A stretch of DNA of 64,000 bases from Trametopsis cervina (taxonomy: Eukaryota > Basidiomycota > Agaricomycetes > Polyporales > Irpicaceae). The stretch lies in contig MU278376.1 of assembly GCA_022385755.1 (NCBI GenBank), positions 180,329 through 244,328 on the forward strand, read 5' to 3'. A program made the position numbers and the translations under genes. Below are positions 34,031 through 44,535 of the stretch, one piece after another (the first letter of the stretch is position 1; the number at the start of each line of letters is the position of its first letter). The notes below the pieces were generated by a model. It did not search any database and was not told the DNA's origin. It saw only the letters and a program-made list of their open reading frames with translations.

Positions 34031-36105
34031 ATGTGCCAACCAACCTCCGCACCCACAGGCGACGACGTGTTCTGGCGACCTGGAGGCAGCGTTGAAAACG
34101 TGAAGAAGACAAATGCAGACCTCTACAAGCCTGAGGTGCATAAGCTTATTGAGAAGAGGATCGCGGAACTCGACTCGGAGCTACGATCGCTGAGTATCGA
34201 TATTCATGGTAAGTTCAGCCTCGCACATTATCTCAGGATCTGACTGTACATTGGTGTTCCTTTGTGCGTAGATCACCCCGAAATTAAGTTCGAAGAACGG
34301 TGCGCTAGAACTCTACGATATGCTTGCTTCTTGATAAGACTGAATGTACGCCCGTCCCCCATAGGCGGACTCACGATGTTCTCTCGCAATACATGAAGGA
34401 GAAGGGATGGGAGGTGACCACTCATTACCTGCTCGAGACAGCATGGGTAGCCAAGTTCACCCACGGTAAAGGCGGACGAACGCTTGGGGTTAATAGCGAG
34501 ATGGACGCGCTTCCAGGGATCGGACATGCCTGCGGCCATAACCTCATAGCAATCTCAGGAGTTGCGGTCGCACTCGCTGTGCGTACTGTCCTCGAAGAGT
34601 TCGACATCCCTGGAACCATCGTGCTACTAGGAACGCCTGGTATGTGCTTTCCATAGACACTGCTCTTATCCGTCGCACTAACCTTTCTGTTCGAAGCCGA
34701 GGAAGGAGGCCACGGCAAAGTCACGCTATTGGAGAAGGGCGGATATGAGGGAATGGATGTTTGCGTGATGTATGTATCCCACCATGCAGTTGCGTTTCCC
34801 AAGTTTATCGTTGAAACTAATACATCACGTCGCATAGGTGCCATCCAGCTCCAGGACCGCCGTCATCTGCCAGCTTGTCAAGCACGCTTGCTATCAACCA
34901 GATAACTGCCGAATTCCATGGACAGACGTGAGTCTCCGTGCAATGCCCATGATAGATTTCTCACATACGCATCCCGAACTAGTGCGCATGCTGCACTAGC
35001 ACCTTGGGAGGGGCGGAACTCGCTCGACGCAGCCGTCTCCGCATACCTGAACGTCTCAATGCTCCGCCAACAGCTTAAACCGACGTACCGTGTGCACACC
35101 GCTCTCGTAGGCAGAGACTGGGCCCCGAACAGTGCGTACCCAACTCTCGATATCTTGGAATCTGACTCTCATGAGTGCCACAGTTATTCCCGATTACTCG
35201 CAACTACAGTAAGTGCGGGTCGAGGCAGATCAGTAGTTGTGTGTGTGAAATTCCTTCTCTTATCTTATCATAGGTACCTGGTTCGCGCACCGACCACAGC
35301 GGAGGTTAAGGAAACTGTCCCACGTGTAAGGGCTTGTCTTGAGTGAGTCCCGCACGTCTTCTACCTTCCCCCTTGCCTAAAGTCTTGCAAAGTGCTGCCG
35401 CATTGGCGACGGCTACCAAGATAGAGTATCTTGAAAGCGGCCATGCGCTTGATGAGGTCAGGCAGAACAAAGCCCTCGGTATGTTGTACACATCTCTGAG
35501 TACCTGCTCATTGATCTGACGCGTGGATCGATCCAGGTGATGAGTTTGCCCATGTCTTCACCAGTAAATATGGAGAGATCGACTATAAGTACGGCATCAA
35601 GAATGCCTCTACTGACTTCGTAAGTCGCTGCTACCTTCAGCTATAAGTCAGACCTAATAATCATACACAGGGAAACGTTACATACGGTACGCTCTTTGGC
35701 AACATACTGCACTGCCTAGTTTGACCCATTCATCACAGCTCTGCCTGCGATCCATCCAAGCTTCGGTACGCTTCGTTTATCCAATCTCTTACCACTCAGT
35801 ACTCACCTCTGGTGTTCCAGCTATCCCCACAGTAGCTGGCGGTGCTAACCACACGAGGGAATTTGCCAAGTCCGCCGCTGCTCCTGAAGCTCACCAGGCA
35901 ACTCTCAACGTTTCCGTCGCTCTCGCCGCGGTCGGATTCCGTGTGCTTGATGACGACGACTTTTTCAACAACGTAAGTTCTTTGGGGTGAGCATCATTAA
36001 GTGCTATAAACGGTTTTGACGCGGCGTCGGTTTTGGCAGGTCAAGAAAACGTTCGAAGAGGAGAGTAAGGTCGCCAAAGCCCAACTTGCTGCTGCAAGTA
36101 AATGA
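34031..36105 (+). CDS. M20-family amidohydrolase / peptidase (PM20D2-like)
   Basis: Zinc-dependent amidohydrolase of the M20D group (ACY1L2/PM20D2 type; dipeptide or N-acyl amide hydrolysis). Start at 34031 (MCQPTSAPTG). About ten exons chain: KTNADLYKPEVHKLIEKRIAELDSEL..LSIDIH, the DHPE exon, HDVLSQYMKEKGWEVT, then VNSEMDALPGIGHACGHNLIA (metal-binding Asp and His), GTIVLLGTP joined to AEEGGHGKVTLLEKGGY (catalytic Glu-Glu), CHPAPGPPSSASLSSTL, ITAEFHGQT joined to AHAALAPWEGRNSLDAAVSAY (lid-domain HAA/PW motif), VIPDYSQLQ joined to YLVRAPTTAEV, DEFAHVFTSKYGEIDY, then AIPTVAGGANHTREFAKSAAAPEAH (C-terminal metal-site His). It ends KAQLAAASK at 36105. The motifs are complete, so it should be active; the substrate is unknown. 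The small exon order was read from GT/AG signals and may be off by a few residues. Confidence 0.87.
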
Positions 36106-36406
36106 GTAAAACATACTGAACTGTAAACGTACGATAGGTAAACACAAAATGTAAGCGTGATTCGTGCCGGCCGAGTGTATGACGACGATGAATGCGTCTG
36201 TTGAATTATTTCCTGAATTTGCTCTGCTTTCTTGATGTGAACGTCGTTTCGTATTTTTCCCAACACAACAGCTTACGGAAAACCTCTTATGTCACGCCAT
36301 GACGTCACCGCGTACTACAGCGATTTTGCAACGTTACTGCCGAAACAAATATACGACTGACGGTACCATCCTCAACACCCAGCACACTCACAGCGGAACA
36401 AGCAGA

Positions 36407-37528
36407 ATGAGCACAATTTCTACACGACAACAAGTCCTGGCTTTTGACATATATGGTACGATCCTGGACACTAACGGGATCGCGACGGCCCTGGGATCTG
36501 CACTAAACCTCGATGAGGACAAGGCTGCACAACTCAGCCTTCTTTGGAGGAGGTATCAGCTTGAGTGAGCACACGCTATAAAATTTGCGGAACAATGACG
36601 GGACTAATAGCTTATATCGGAATAGGTATACGTACAGGTTAAACTCCATGCGTAAGCCGTAGCACCCGCTCTCGTCGGGACGAGGCTACTAGTTGTCTCA
36701 TGTGTGTGTTTCACGCCCAGGGGTATACGAATCGTTCGATACCGTGACAAGAAATGCGTTGTTGCATGCACTAGCGGAGAACGGTATCCAGGCCAGCAAC
36801 AAGACCGTCGACAAACTTATGGAAGCCTATAACCACCTGGCTCCGTGAGTCGCAATTGTGAGACCAATAGCTTGGAGACTGAACGCCGTGGACCACTCAC
36901 AACTTAGGTATGACGATGCGATACCAGCACTACAGGCCTTATCGAAGGTACCTTACATCAAGATCGTGGTCTTTAGCAACGGTTAGTGCAACGATAATTC
37001 GTGCTTGGTATTGTAGTGCTTACCGGCTTCCGGCTCCTTAGGCACAAGAGAGGTGCGCGACCTTGTATTTTGGTATCTCGGGGTGCTAAACTCCTCGTCC
37101 GATAGATGGTAACGACAGCCCTGAACGCCGTCTCCGCACTCGAGATCCCCGAGGCTCTCTACCTCGCTGACGACGTCAGAGTATACAAGCCAGCGATGCA
37201 GATCTACCAGGGTCTGCTGGCAAAGCTAAATGCGGACCGCGAGGAAGGAGCGTATACGGGAGACGACGTCTGGCTCGTGAGCGGGTGAATGCGCCGTTGC
37301 AACTCATTTGCTGCGGTTCGCTGATGAATATGTTTTTGACAACTTATATTTTGATTTAGGAACCCGTTCGACGTCACAGGGGCGCGAAACGCCGGGCTTC
37401 AGGCCTTTTGGGTCGACAGAGCAGGCGGGGGATGGGTCGACCGCGCTGTACCGTTAAAGCCAAGCCAGACCATCCGCAGCCTCTCGCAAATCGAGCACTT
37501 ACTGGGTGGCGCAACACGACACGAATAA
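36407..37528 (+). CDS. HAD-superfamily type II haloacid dehalogenase-like hydrolase
   Basis: Haloacid-dehalogenase-type hydrolase. Start at 36407 (MSTISTRQQ) leads into motif I LAFDIYGTILDT, where the D-x-Y-G-T form is typical of L-2-haloacid dehalogenases rather than phosphatases (D-x-D). Exons join at LEYTYRLNSM|RVYESFDTVTRNAL, HLAP|YDDAIPALQAL, and VVFSNG|TRE|MVTTALNAV. Motif II is VVFSNG, the motif III Lys is in YKPAMQIYQ, and motif IV is WLVSGNPFDVTGARNAG. The C-terminus (QAFWVDRAGGGWVD..QTIRSLSQIEHLLGG) is standard; the stop is 37526-37528. About 250 residues, the usual length. All four motifs are intact. It follows the M20 gene on the same strand with about 300 bases between. Confidence 0.88.
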
Positions 37529-38284
37529 TTACGTGGATGGCGGAGGTTGGGCCCAGTACGGCTGGTCGAGAGAGCCTTGAGGGTTGTCCCAGGTGTCGTG
37601 ACGGTGGTTTTTTGTCCGACCTCGCATAGCAGTGAGTGCTGCGAATGATGTATTTCCTTCGGGCTGTACAATAGCCCTGCCTCAGGGATTCGAGAGAGCA
37701 ATCAGAATGACCACAGCATACGCTGACTGGCACGGAGATAACAGAACCGCAAACTTCGTGCGCACACCGCCATCATACCTCACGCCGATGCTCCGCAATT
37801 GTAGTTGTGAATAATGACCTTCAATTCGAGTCGGGTGTTGATGATTTTCACGTTGAACGACTGTCGGTTTGTGGGCCGTAAATCCGCCGGCACTGTCCGA
37901 CACATATACAACCTCCGCGGGAGTGGGTCTTGTCTCCAGATGCTCGTGTCTGATGTATTTCACCGTCGCGTATACTTCCCCGACTGATGTTCTGGCGTCG
38001 GAGTGAAGTGGGTCTCAACCGATGGTAATCTTTGAGGAATCTACTCGGAATACATTACACAGGGTCGGAGAACACGGTGGTCCGCTCTGCTAAATCAGGT
38101 GGTTTACAAGTTACAAATACAAACAATCTTCGTGAGCGTACAAACAAGAAAACAATTGCAACAACACCTTCGATACTGGAATGGAAAGCACAGATGAACG
38201 GATGTGCACATCTAGGATGTAGCTTTGAGGGGTTGGAGAACGGACCACCAAAACGTCAAGACTCCCTTTGGGCGTGGATTTCAA
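37529..38284. other. Convergent 3' region
   Basis: About 756 bases between the stops of the HAD gene (plus) and the GNAT gene (minus), expected to hold 3' UTRs. Minus-strand frames up to 119 codons (37374-37733) overlap the HAD end antisense and are unsupported. Confidence 0.45.
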
Positions 38285-39607
38285 TCATAGTTCGCCGTCT
38301 GATGCGCTCCAGACAGCTGACGACCCTACCGAGGCCGTCTCCAAGAATTCCCAGCCATCCACGTCCGACCGTGAAGCCGCACTGTTACTGCTCACTACGG
38401 AGGCAGATCGCGGCACACTTTCGGTGTCTGAGAGACCCTCTCCAAGTAAACTGTGGGGAGGGGGCGAAGGGGAGGATCTGCATGAAAACAGCGAATCGTT
38501 GTCATCGACTTCAGAGTCAACCACAGATCGCGTCCGCTCTGTGGGTATGTCGCTTGCGTATGACAATGCAGGGCTGCCAGGCTCAAATGAAGGAGCAGGA
38601 CTCGCACGTTCTTGCGGAACTTGCCAGTCGGTAGTAGTAGATGTAGATGGCAGTGCAGGCGAGTTCGCGGCGAAATTAGACAGGGTGGTTTGGATAGGGG
38701 AAGCAGGGTCGGCATCCCATCGCCAGACGGATCGATTCGTATCCAGAGCGCGGAGGTTGGAATTGGAATGAGGAGTAAAGGAATTATAGGTGGGTTGTAC
38801 GTCTACGAATGGGAACCTGACGGCCTCCGTACTAGAGGTACGCATACGATTTTCTTGTTTGCGCTGCATCTCATGCTCCTCAAAGCGCAATAGTTCCGCC
38901 CGCTCCCTCTCCTCTTTCGCGAATAGCGCGTCCCACCTGGATTTGATGAAGGACGTAGTTTTGTCTGCGACAGGCGAATACATCACCCAATCGGTGTCCA
39001 GGAGAGCGAGGTTGGTCACATCTCGCCATTCGCCTGTGGTCCCTTCCGGATAGTTATCCAAAGGATGGGTAGGGCAGAACAGTCCACGAGATGACCTGCC
39101 CTCGATATTGAAGCCCATACGAACAAACATTCCAATGGCAGCGTCCCGCAAATGAGAATTACTTTCGACGACGCGCGCCTGGATTCTGTGGCAATGAAGC
39201 TCCTCGAAAGCCCACTTTGTGATGATTCGGACAGCATGAGGACCCCAGCCGTTCCCTCGCTCTTCAGGAACCACCGATAGGCCGATATCGAACGTTCCAG
39301 GTAACGATGAACTCTTGAGGTATATTACGCCGACTGCGTCCTGCTGGTGAGTTTCTTCTGCTTCCATCCGTACAGCGTGCCAATTCGCTCTGCCTCGCCC
39401 GATAGTAAACGCATGCGTAGACCTTTTCAGGTTGATGACAGCCATGTACATGCACTCATTGGCGAAGTCTTCAATGCCTGCGAGGCTGGAAGATATGGCC
39501 TCTGCTGAGCGGTAAAGCAGCTCTCCCCACGCTCTCTGGACATTGGTGTTAGCCAGGTGTACTTCGGAGAAAGGCAGAAGCTCGACTGGAGTATTGCTGG
39601 ACGCCAT
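38285..39607 (-). CDS. GNAT-family N-acetyltransferase with disordered C-terminal tail
   Basis: Single-exon gene of 440 residues. The N-terminal half is a GNAT domain of the RimJ/RimL-like kind: VELLPFSEVHLANTNVQRAW, GVIYLKSSSLPGTFDIGLSVVPEERGNGWGPHAVRIITKWAF (acetyl-CoA-binding R-G-N-G-W-G and helix), LHCHRIQARVVESNSHLRDAAIGMFVRMGFNIEG and RGLFCP. Residues from about 235 onward include a charged helix (LFAKEERERAELLRFEEHEMQRKQENRMR) and a long Ser/Pro-rich tail. The substrate (protein or small molecule) is unknown. It is one of the few intronless genes here. Plus-strand frames of 167 and 200 codons over the tail are shadows. Confidence 0.85.
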   Translation of the reverse strand: MASSNTPVELLPFSEVHLANTNVQRAWGELLYRSAEAISSSLAGIEDFANECMYMAVINLKRSTHAFTIGRGRANWHAVRMEAEETHQQDAVGVIYLKSSSLPGTFDIGLSVVPEERGNGWGPHAVRIITKWAFEELHCHRIQARVVESNSHLRDAAIGMFVRMGFNIEGRSSRGLFCPTHPLDNYPEGTTGEWRDVTNLALLDTDWVMYSPVADKTTSFIKSRWDALFAKEERERAELLRFEEHEMQRKQENRMRTSSTEAVRFPFVDVQPTYNSFTPHSNSNLRALDTNRSVWRWDADPASPIQTTLSNFAANSPALPSTSTTTDWQVPQERASPAPSFEPGSPALSYASDIPTERTRSVVDSEVDDNDSLFSCRSSPSPPPHSLLGEGLSDTESVPRSASVVSSNSAASRSDVDGWEFLETASVGSSAVWSASDGEL

Positions 39608-42600
39608 CGTTGGCGAAGATGGAGCTCAAGAGCTGGGAGGGACCAGGAGATGACTTGTGGCTGCGCTACCGGCGTTACCGCTCTTCGCATGATAGCCACT
39701 GTGACCTGTGATCTAAGGCGCTGGGAAGGGCGGTTGACTGCTAGTTTACCAAACTGTATACTGGTATTGTGGGAAATCAGCAAACAAAGCTGCTGAAGGT
39801 TGTGGATTGGTATCATAATATCTAAATGTCCAATAGGATATACCTTTAGGCATGATTCCAACGATGTAAGTGTCTTCGTGCACGGTCGAGCGCGCGCCTG
39901 GTACCGTCAACGGGACTCGTTAGCTGCGGTGATGCCACACCCAAGTCAGATACACCTGTGGGCGCAGGATATTTCAGGGCAACGTCCAAATTGCTTGGTA
40001 GCCATGCACCGCATCGGAAGAAGGTCCTCGACATTTGGGCATTGAAACCTAATAAGCTCGACGCGCTGCTCTAAACCGGAGCAAGTGGACATGAGTATAT
40101 GGTGGAGAAGATATTGAACTCCACCCCTCACCAAGCATAAACTCACCGATTAGTACAAGACGTTGATGGTGGTTGTTTGAGCCAGTCAAGCGTGCGGCCT
40201 CCTTGAGCCAATAGCCTGGAGTTCGGAAAATGAATATTTTAACGCCCGCCGGGAGGTCTCTTACGCATCGCCACTTGTCACTCGCTACGCAACGCACACT
40301 TCACATACTCGTTGTTACTGCATAAAGTCGCATAACAGGTTCAATTTTAGGGGCAATCTCTGAAGCCCTCCTAACAATGTAAAAACACAGTATGGTCGCG
40401 AGACCTCAGGACGACCAAGGTGCGTGTCCGGTCATCTGCTGTATGAGGTGTAGACCCCAGTAGGGCACTGCATGCTGGAACGCCAGCTTTTCGCGTAAAA
40501 ATCATATCAGTCAAATACTGTACTAACGTAGTCATACAACCTTATGATTCCAACTATACTATCCTAATACTGCCTCGACAGATCGCGGAAAGCAGAACAG
40601 CCATCACCCCGCTCGCAGCTGCCTGTGCAAACTATCAAGGGAACGGGATTCGGTTCGAATGTGATTCCTTTGTATGAATGTCTCCGCGTACCGCGGGTGC
40701 TGAGGTTTCTAGTGCTTCTCAATGCAAGAATGCGTAGCGCTTCAATCTTCCTAGATTCATGAGCGTGTGTCTGGTGACCTCTGCCAATCTCCATGAACAG
40801 CGCATCTCTCTCAGACTTTGCCGCGCAAGGTCGCTTGATATCAAGGTCCGTCTTGTGTATCGGCGTTGCGAGTAGCCTACAGGCGCCGTCAATCTTCTTC
40901 TCGTCCTCTTTTACAACTCTTCTCTCATCAAGGATGTTATATAGGAACCGCCCACTTTAGATGAAGATTACAATGCGCGCAGGCAACGCATTTCCATGTA
41001 TCCCTTGTGATCAACGCATATGCACGGGGTTCAGCAAAGGCCAGAAGAATAGCCCTGTCCCAGCCACCGTCGTAAACCTCATGCGTGAGTTCTGTCATAT
41101 TATCAAGACGAGGACTGTCGCTGATAACGCCATACCCCGGGTTCGCGCATTTATTTAGCCAGATTACCCCTGTATTATTCCCAGAAGCCGCTGTTCGTCA
41201 CTCAGAAAAGCATGTGTACTCTGGGGCGATGATGAGCGGCAATGGAGCGCTTGATGCCACGGTTGTCGATGATAATCAAGATCTTCACGTTATCGAGTCG
41301 AAACAAAAGGACTCGGGCATGAAAACGGAGAGGTAGGGCACGGTGATGCCTAGGCTCGGTCTCTGACTACTGTCACCCTCGCTATTAGACGCACTTGCCG
41401 CCATACATTTCATTTACGCCGAATGTTCGGTGCGAGGAGAAATCGTCGTGTCACGGCAGACGCGTGCGATCCCCTCTTTATTTCCTCTCGTTCATTAACT
41501 CTGCTCTATCGGCGTCGCTGGGTGCGCAGTACTGATCGGCCCACGACGTTCATGTTGCTGTTTTTTTGGCGATGTGTTATGTCTAGGAAGCATCGCGGAG
41601 AGATTCATATCGCTTATAGTGGCATGGTCTTTCGATCCTACGCATGAGGTGTGCGGAACACCTCATCGATGTGAAGATAGTGAGGGTGATGTTTTCTGTC
41701 CTTGTCCTTGACGCTTAACTGACGCCAGAAAGCAGCGCCGTGGTGATGGCCTTGCCTCGTCGGGCTAGAGGAAGATCTGGGTCTCATACAGTTGAGACTC
41801 ACGGGAGCGTGCTGTATATGCCGCTTCCAAATCCTATGATATCCGCGACACCAGTGGCTGACCGGCCAACAGATACGCCGGTCGACGGACGTTCTGATGG
41901 TGATTCGGAACGAGTCCTCCACGATATCAAGTGAGTACAGCAAAAGGCTCTCCCTCAAACTGTCGCAATTGAGGACACGAGGTGCTGTCAGATTAACAGA
42001 ACGTCTCGGCAAGCACAGGCCCCTCGTTCCGCGATTGTAGTTGTATGATGGTGTTTTGGCGACTACGGGATATATCACAGCTATGAACTTTGCGAAGACG
42101 GACACGAGCAGGGGATCTACAAGACAACCAACTGTGCTCAATCACAACATGCTTCGAAGCAAGATGAACAAAGCATCTGCTCTGAACGATATCCTCATTG
42201 GCCAGTTCACCGTCTGGCACAGCGGTATCAGTCGCGCTCGAGATACGAACCGCGTGTTACCCAGGGTCTAGGTGTTACGTACAATATTGTAGCCTTTGTG
42301 TTTTGGCCTCAAGGTCTCCAGCCGTAACGTACATATGTTCGTCAGACTCCCCGTCGAATTGTTTCTCAACTGTATTCTACATGAAATATGCGTATCGTTC
42401 GATGACAAGAATGCACACTAAACTAAAGTATGTTTTGTTTCGTCGTTGTTAGTCAGGATCTCTTTTCGTCTCAGTTGGTTGTTGTGTTGTATAAATAAGG
42501 GACCGATGCTACCCGCGACCCTATGATCTTTTGTTGTCGTAAGCTGCAACATACGTGAGAGAACAAGGGAGCAAGCCGTTGCCTGGCCAGCTTCCTGGGG

Positions 42601-43412
42601 CTAAACGACAGCGCCGAAGGAGGCATAGGCCAACCGCCCGGGCGTGATCCGAGGACGATCTGGGATAACACGACCCGACTGACTGGCTAGAACCAACAGT
42701 GTGGCTCCTGTCGCCGTTCTGCTTTCGAGGGTCCGTTCTCAACGAGTTATCCGGTGCTCACAGCTACGACCTTGCGTAGGATGCACAGTCGCTTTCTATG
42801 GAAGCGTCATTTGAATCCGGCGCCAATAGCCATCGATCTAATGATGGGAAGAAAGAAATGAGGGTAGCGGTGATTAGTACAGCACAGTACAGAAGGTTCG
42901 AAACACAGCCCGCTTTGGCGTGAGCAAGGGAGTAAAGGACACACGGTCAGGAAAGACGCCCATTCAAAGCCTTGCGCTAGATGCATACGCAGATGGTTAT
43001 GCCAGTTGATGGGCTGTGCATGCTATGCAGAAGCAAAGGAAGGGTACTCGGCTGGATTTCAATGTTTGCCTCATGTTCGTTCTTTGCGCCCAGCGTGGCC
43101 GATGCTATGGCCATTATATAGATGCCTACGGCCCGATATCAGCTAACGAGAGGAGGGAATATTCGATCATCACAACGTGTGGATGGTGCACATAGAGCTG
43201 GGGCCCTGACACGAGTCAAGATGCCTAAAAAAGGCAATTGATGCCTTTGTGCTCTGTTTGTTTGGTTCTGTAGGTCCTCCTCTGACTTTCCTTATCCGTC
43301 CACATTTGCCTCCTTTAACCACCAATGCCACCGCCACACGCTGACCTATACATATACATCCGACCGGATGCAATGAGGAGAAACTCGTGTTTTTTAAATG
43401 CTATTTCAGTGG
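39608..43412. other. 3.8-kb gene-poor region
   Basis: No gene can be supported. Frames such as 40049-40297 (minus, 82 codons) and 41638-42141 (minus, 167 codons) have no recognised domain, no consistent splice context and no codon pattern like the neighbours. I saw no transposase or reverse-transcriptase motifs. The MITE at 43415 lies at its right end, so decayed repeats may be present. Confidence 0.4.
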
Positions 43413-43414
43413 TA

Positions 43415-43454
43415 CAGTAACGCCAGAAAGTGATGCACCCCCCCAAATTGGGAA
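43415..43454 (+). repeat. Left terminal inverted repeat of the MITE
   Basis: The 40-bp arm begins CAGTAACGCC and contains seven consecutive C's at arm positions 24-30. It pairs with 43618-43657. Confidence 0.88.
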
Positions 43455-43617
43455 GGCGGGCCAAAACTGCGCGCTTGCCCGTCCATGTTCACAATGTTCG
43501 AGCTCTAGTGAAACAATGAACTGTTTTTGTGATTGAAAGTCTGCTCGGGATGACAAGGGTCGACGTAGACATTATTTTGTGAAAAAGAACGAGACGACAA
43601 GGCGACCCCAGGATGAT

Positions 43618-43657
43618 TTCCCGATTTGGGGGGGTGCATCACTTTCTGGCGTTACTG
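43618..43657 (-). repeat. Right terminal inverted repeat of the MITE
   Basis: Reverse complement of the left arm with one difference (C instead of T at arm position 35). Confidence 0.88.
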
Positions 43658-43659
43658 TA

Positions 43660-44535
43660 CAGGCGATAGGAATCCAAAATTTGGGACGATATACCATTGT
43701 CAGTCCTTGGGATCATAGACTAGAAGCGGAGAATTATATCACAGCAGACGAAACATCTAACTGTGATGGGTGTACATCTCAAGCAATGTCTGCTCACATT
43801 CTTCGACCGTAATTAAATACGCGAAAGTTACACCGTCGAGAAGAACGAGCCCCGCTACTCTTGTTCCGTCAGTGGCAGACCGTGGGATAGTACGGCGCTT
43901 AATGCCACATCGAGATGTCATCAGATACACACCTCGCTGCACTCCCATTCGCACTGCCATTGCCACTCGCAAGTACCCCTCTCTGTTACCGTTTTCTTTG
44001 TCTGAAGCTCGAATCTTGCAGCGGGTCTTCAATATGGCAGTGGGACCTCTTTCGGGTGCTATCATGTGTCTGGTTTTGGGCAACACCATGACAGCACACT
44101 GACGACGCGCTGCAACCTGCATACGCAAGAAAGACTTTTGGATTCATCCTTATGCGGGCGTGCTCACATAAGCGTTGCTGGAGACAGGGCGGCCAAATCG
44201 CGGTCAGAGTACCGACGAGCTCGGCCCACAAGTGTCCTTCTTTTGTGTCACAGTGGCATCCAGGATCAGCAACGATCTGCCACGGACGAATAATAATGGT
44301 GAGCAGGACCATTTTTGTCTAGCCGAGACGGAAAAGGAAGTCGTTTTATTAACGTGGCTACCGCAAGGTTGGCCATCAACCGTTCGGAAAAGACCCTTCT
44401 ACTCTTACAAGCGCTGGTGTACAGCGGCTTTCGAAGTCCTGGTCCCTGGACTGGCGCTAGAAACACTTTTAAACCCTCTAGTCTTTGCCAGGATGTATCA
44501 CTTCCCCCCACGAAACCCCCGCCCCTCTCTTCAAG
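43660..44535. other. Intergenic, upstream of the zinc-finger gene
   Basis: The region holds the promoter of the C2H2 gene. A 123-codon minus frame (43757-44128) and several plus frames (44175-44672, 44315-44575) are open but show no domain or splice support. Just before the start at 44536 the sequence is CT-rich, as is common upstream of starts in these fungi. Confidence 0.4.

Larger units (their letters stand above)
43413..43659. mobile_element. MITE with 40-bp terminal inverted repeats and TA target duplications
   Basis: Non-autonomous DNA transposon. The element proper is 43415-43657 (243 bp); it starts CAGTAACGCCAGAAAGTGAT and ends with the reverse complement of that sequence. The arms match over 40 bp with a single mismatch (arm position 35), including a run of seven C's that is paired by seven G's at the other end. 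TA flanks both ends (43413-43414 and 43658-43659), the target-site duplication of Tc1/mariner-superfamily elements. There is no coding capacity inside. One mismatch in 40 suggests fairly recent insertion. The superfamily assignment rests on the TA duplication and CAGT terminus only. Confidence 0.88.

Noticed and set aside
41638..42141. 167-codon minus-strand open frame
   Set aside because: No recognised motif, irregular amino-acid composition and no splice support; treated as chance open sequence in a gene-poor region.
43757..44128. 123-codon minus-strand open frame
   Set aside because: No domain, no supporting splice or promoter context; overlaps competing frames on the other strand.
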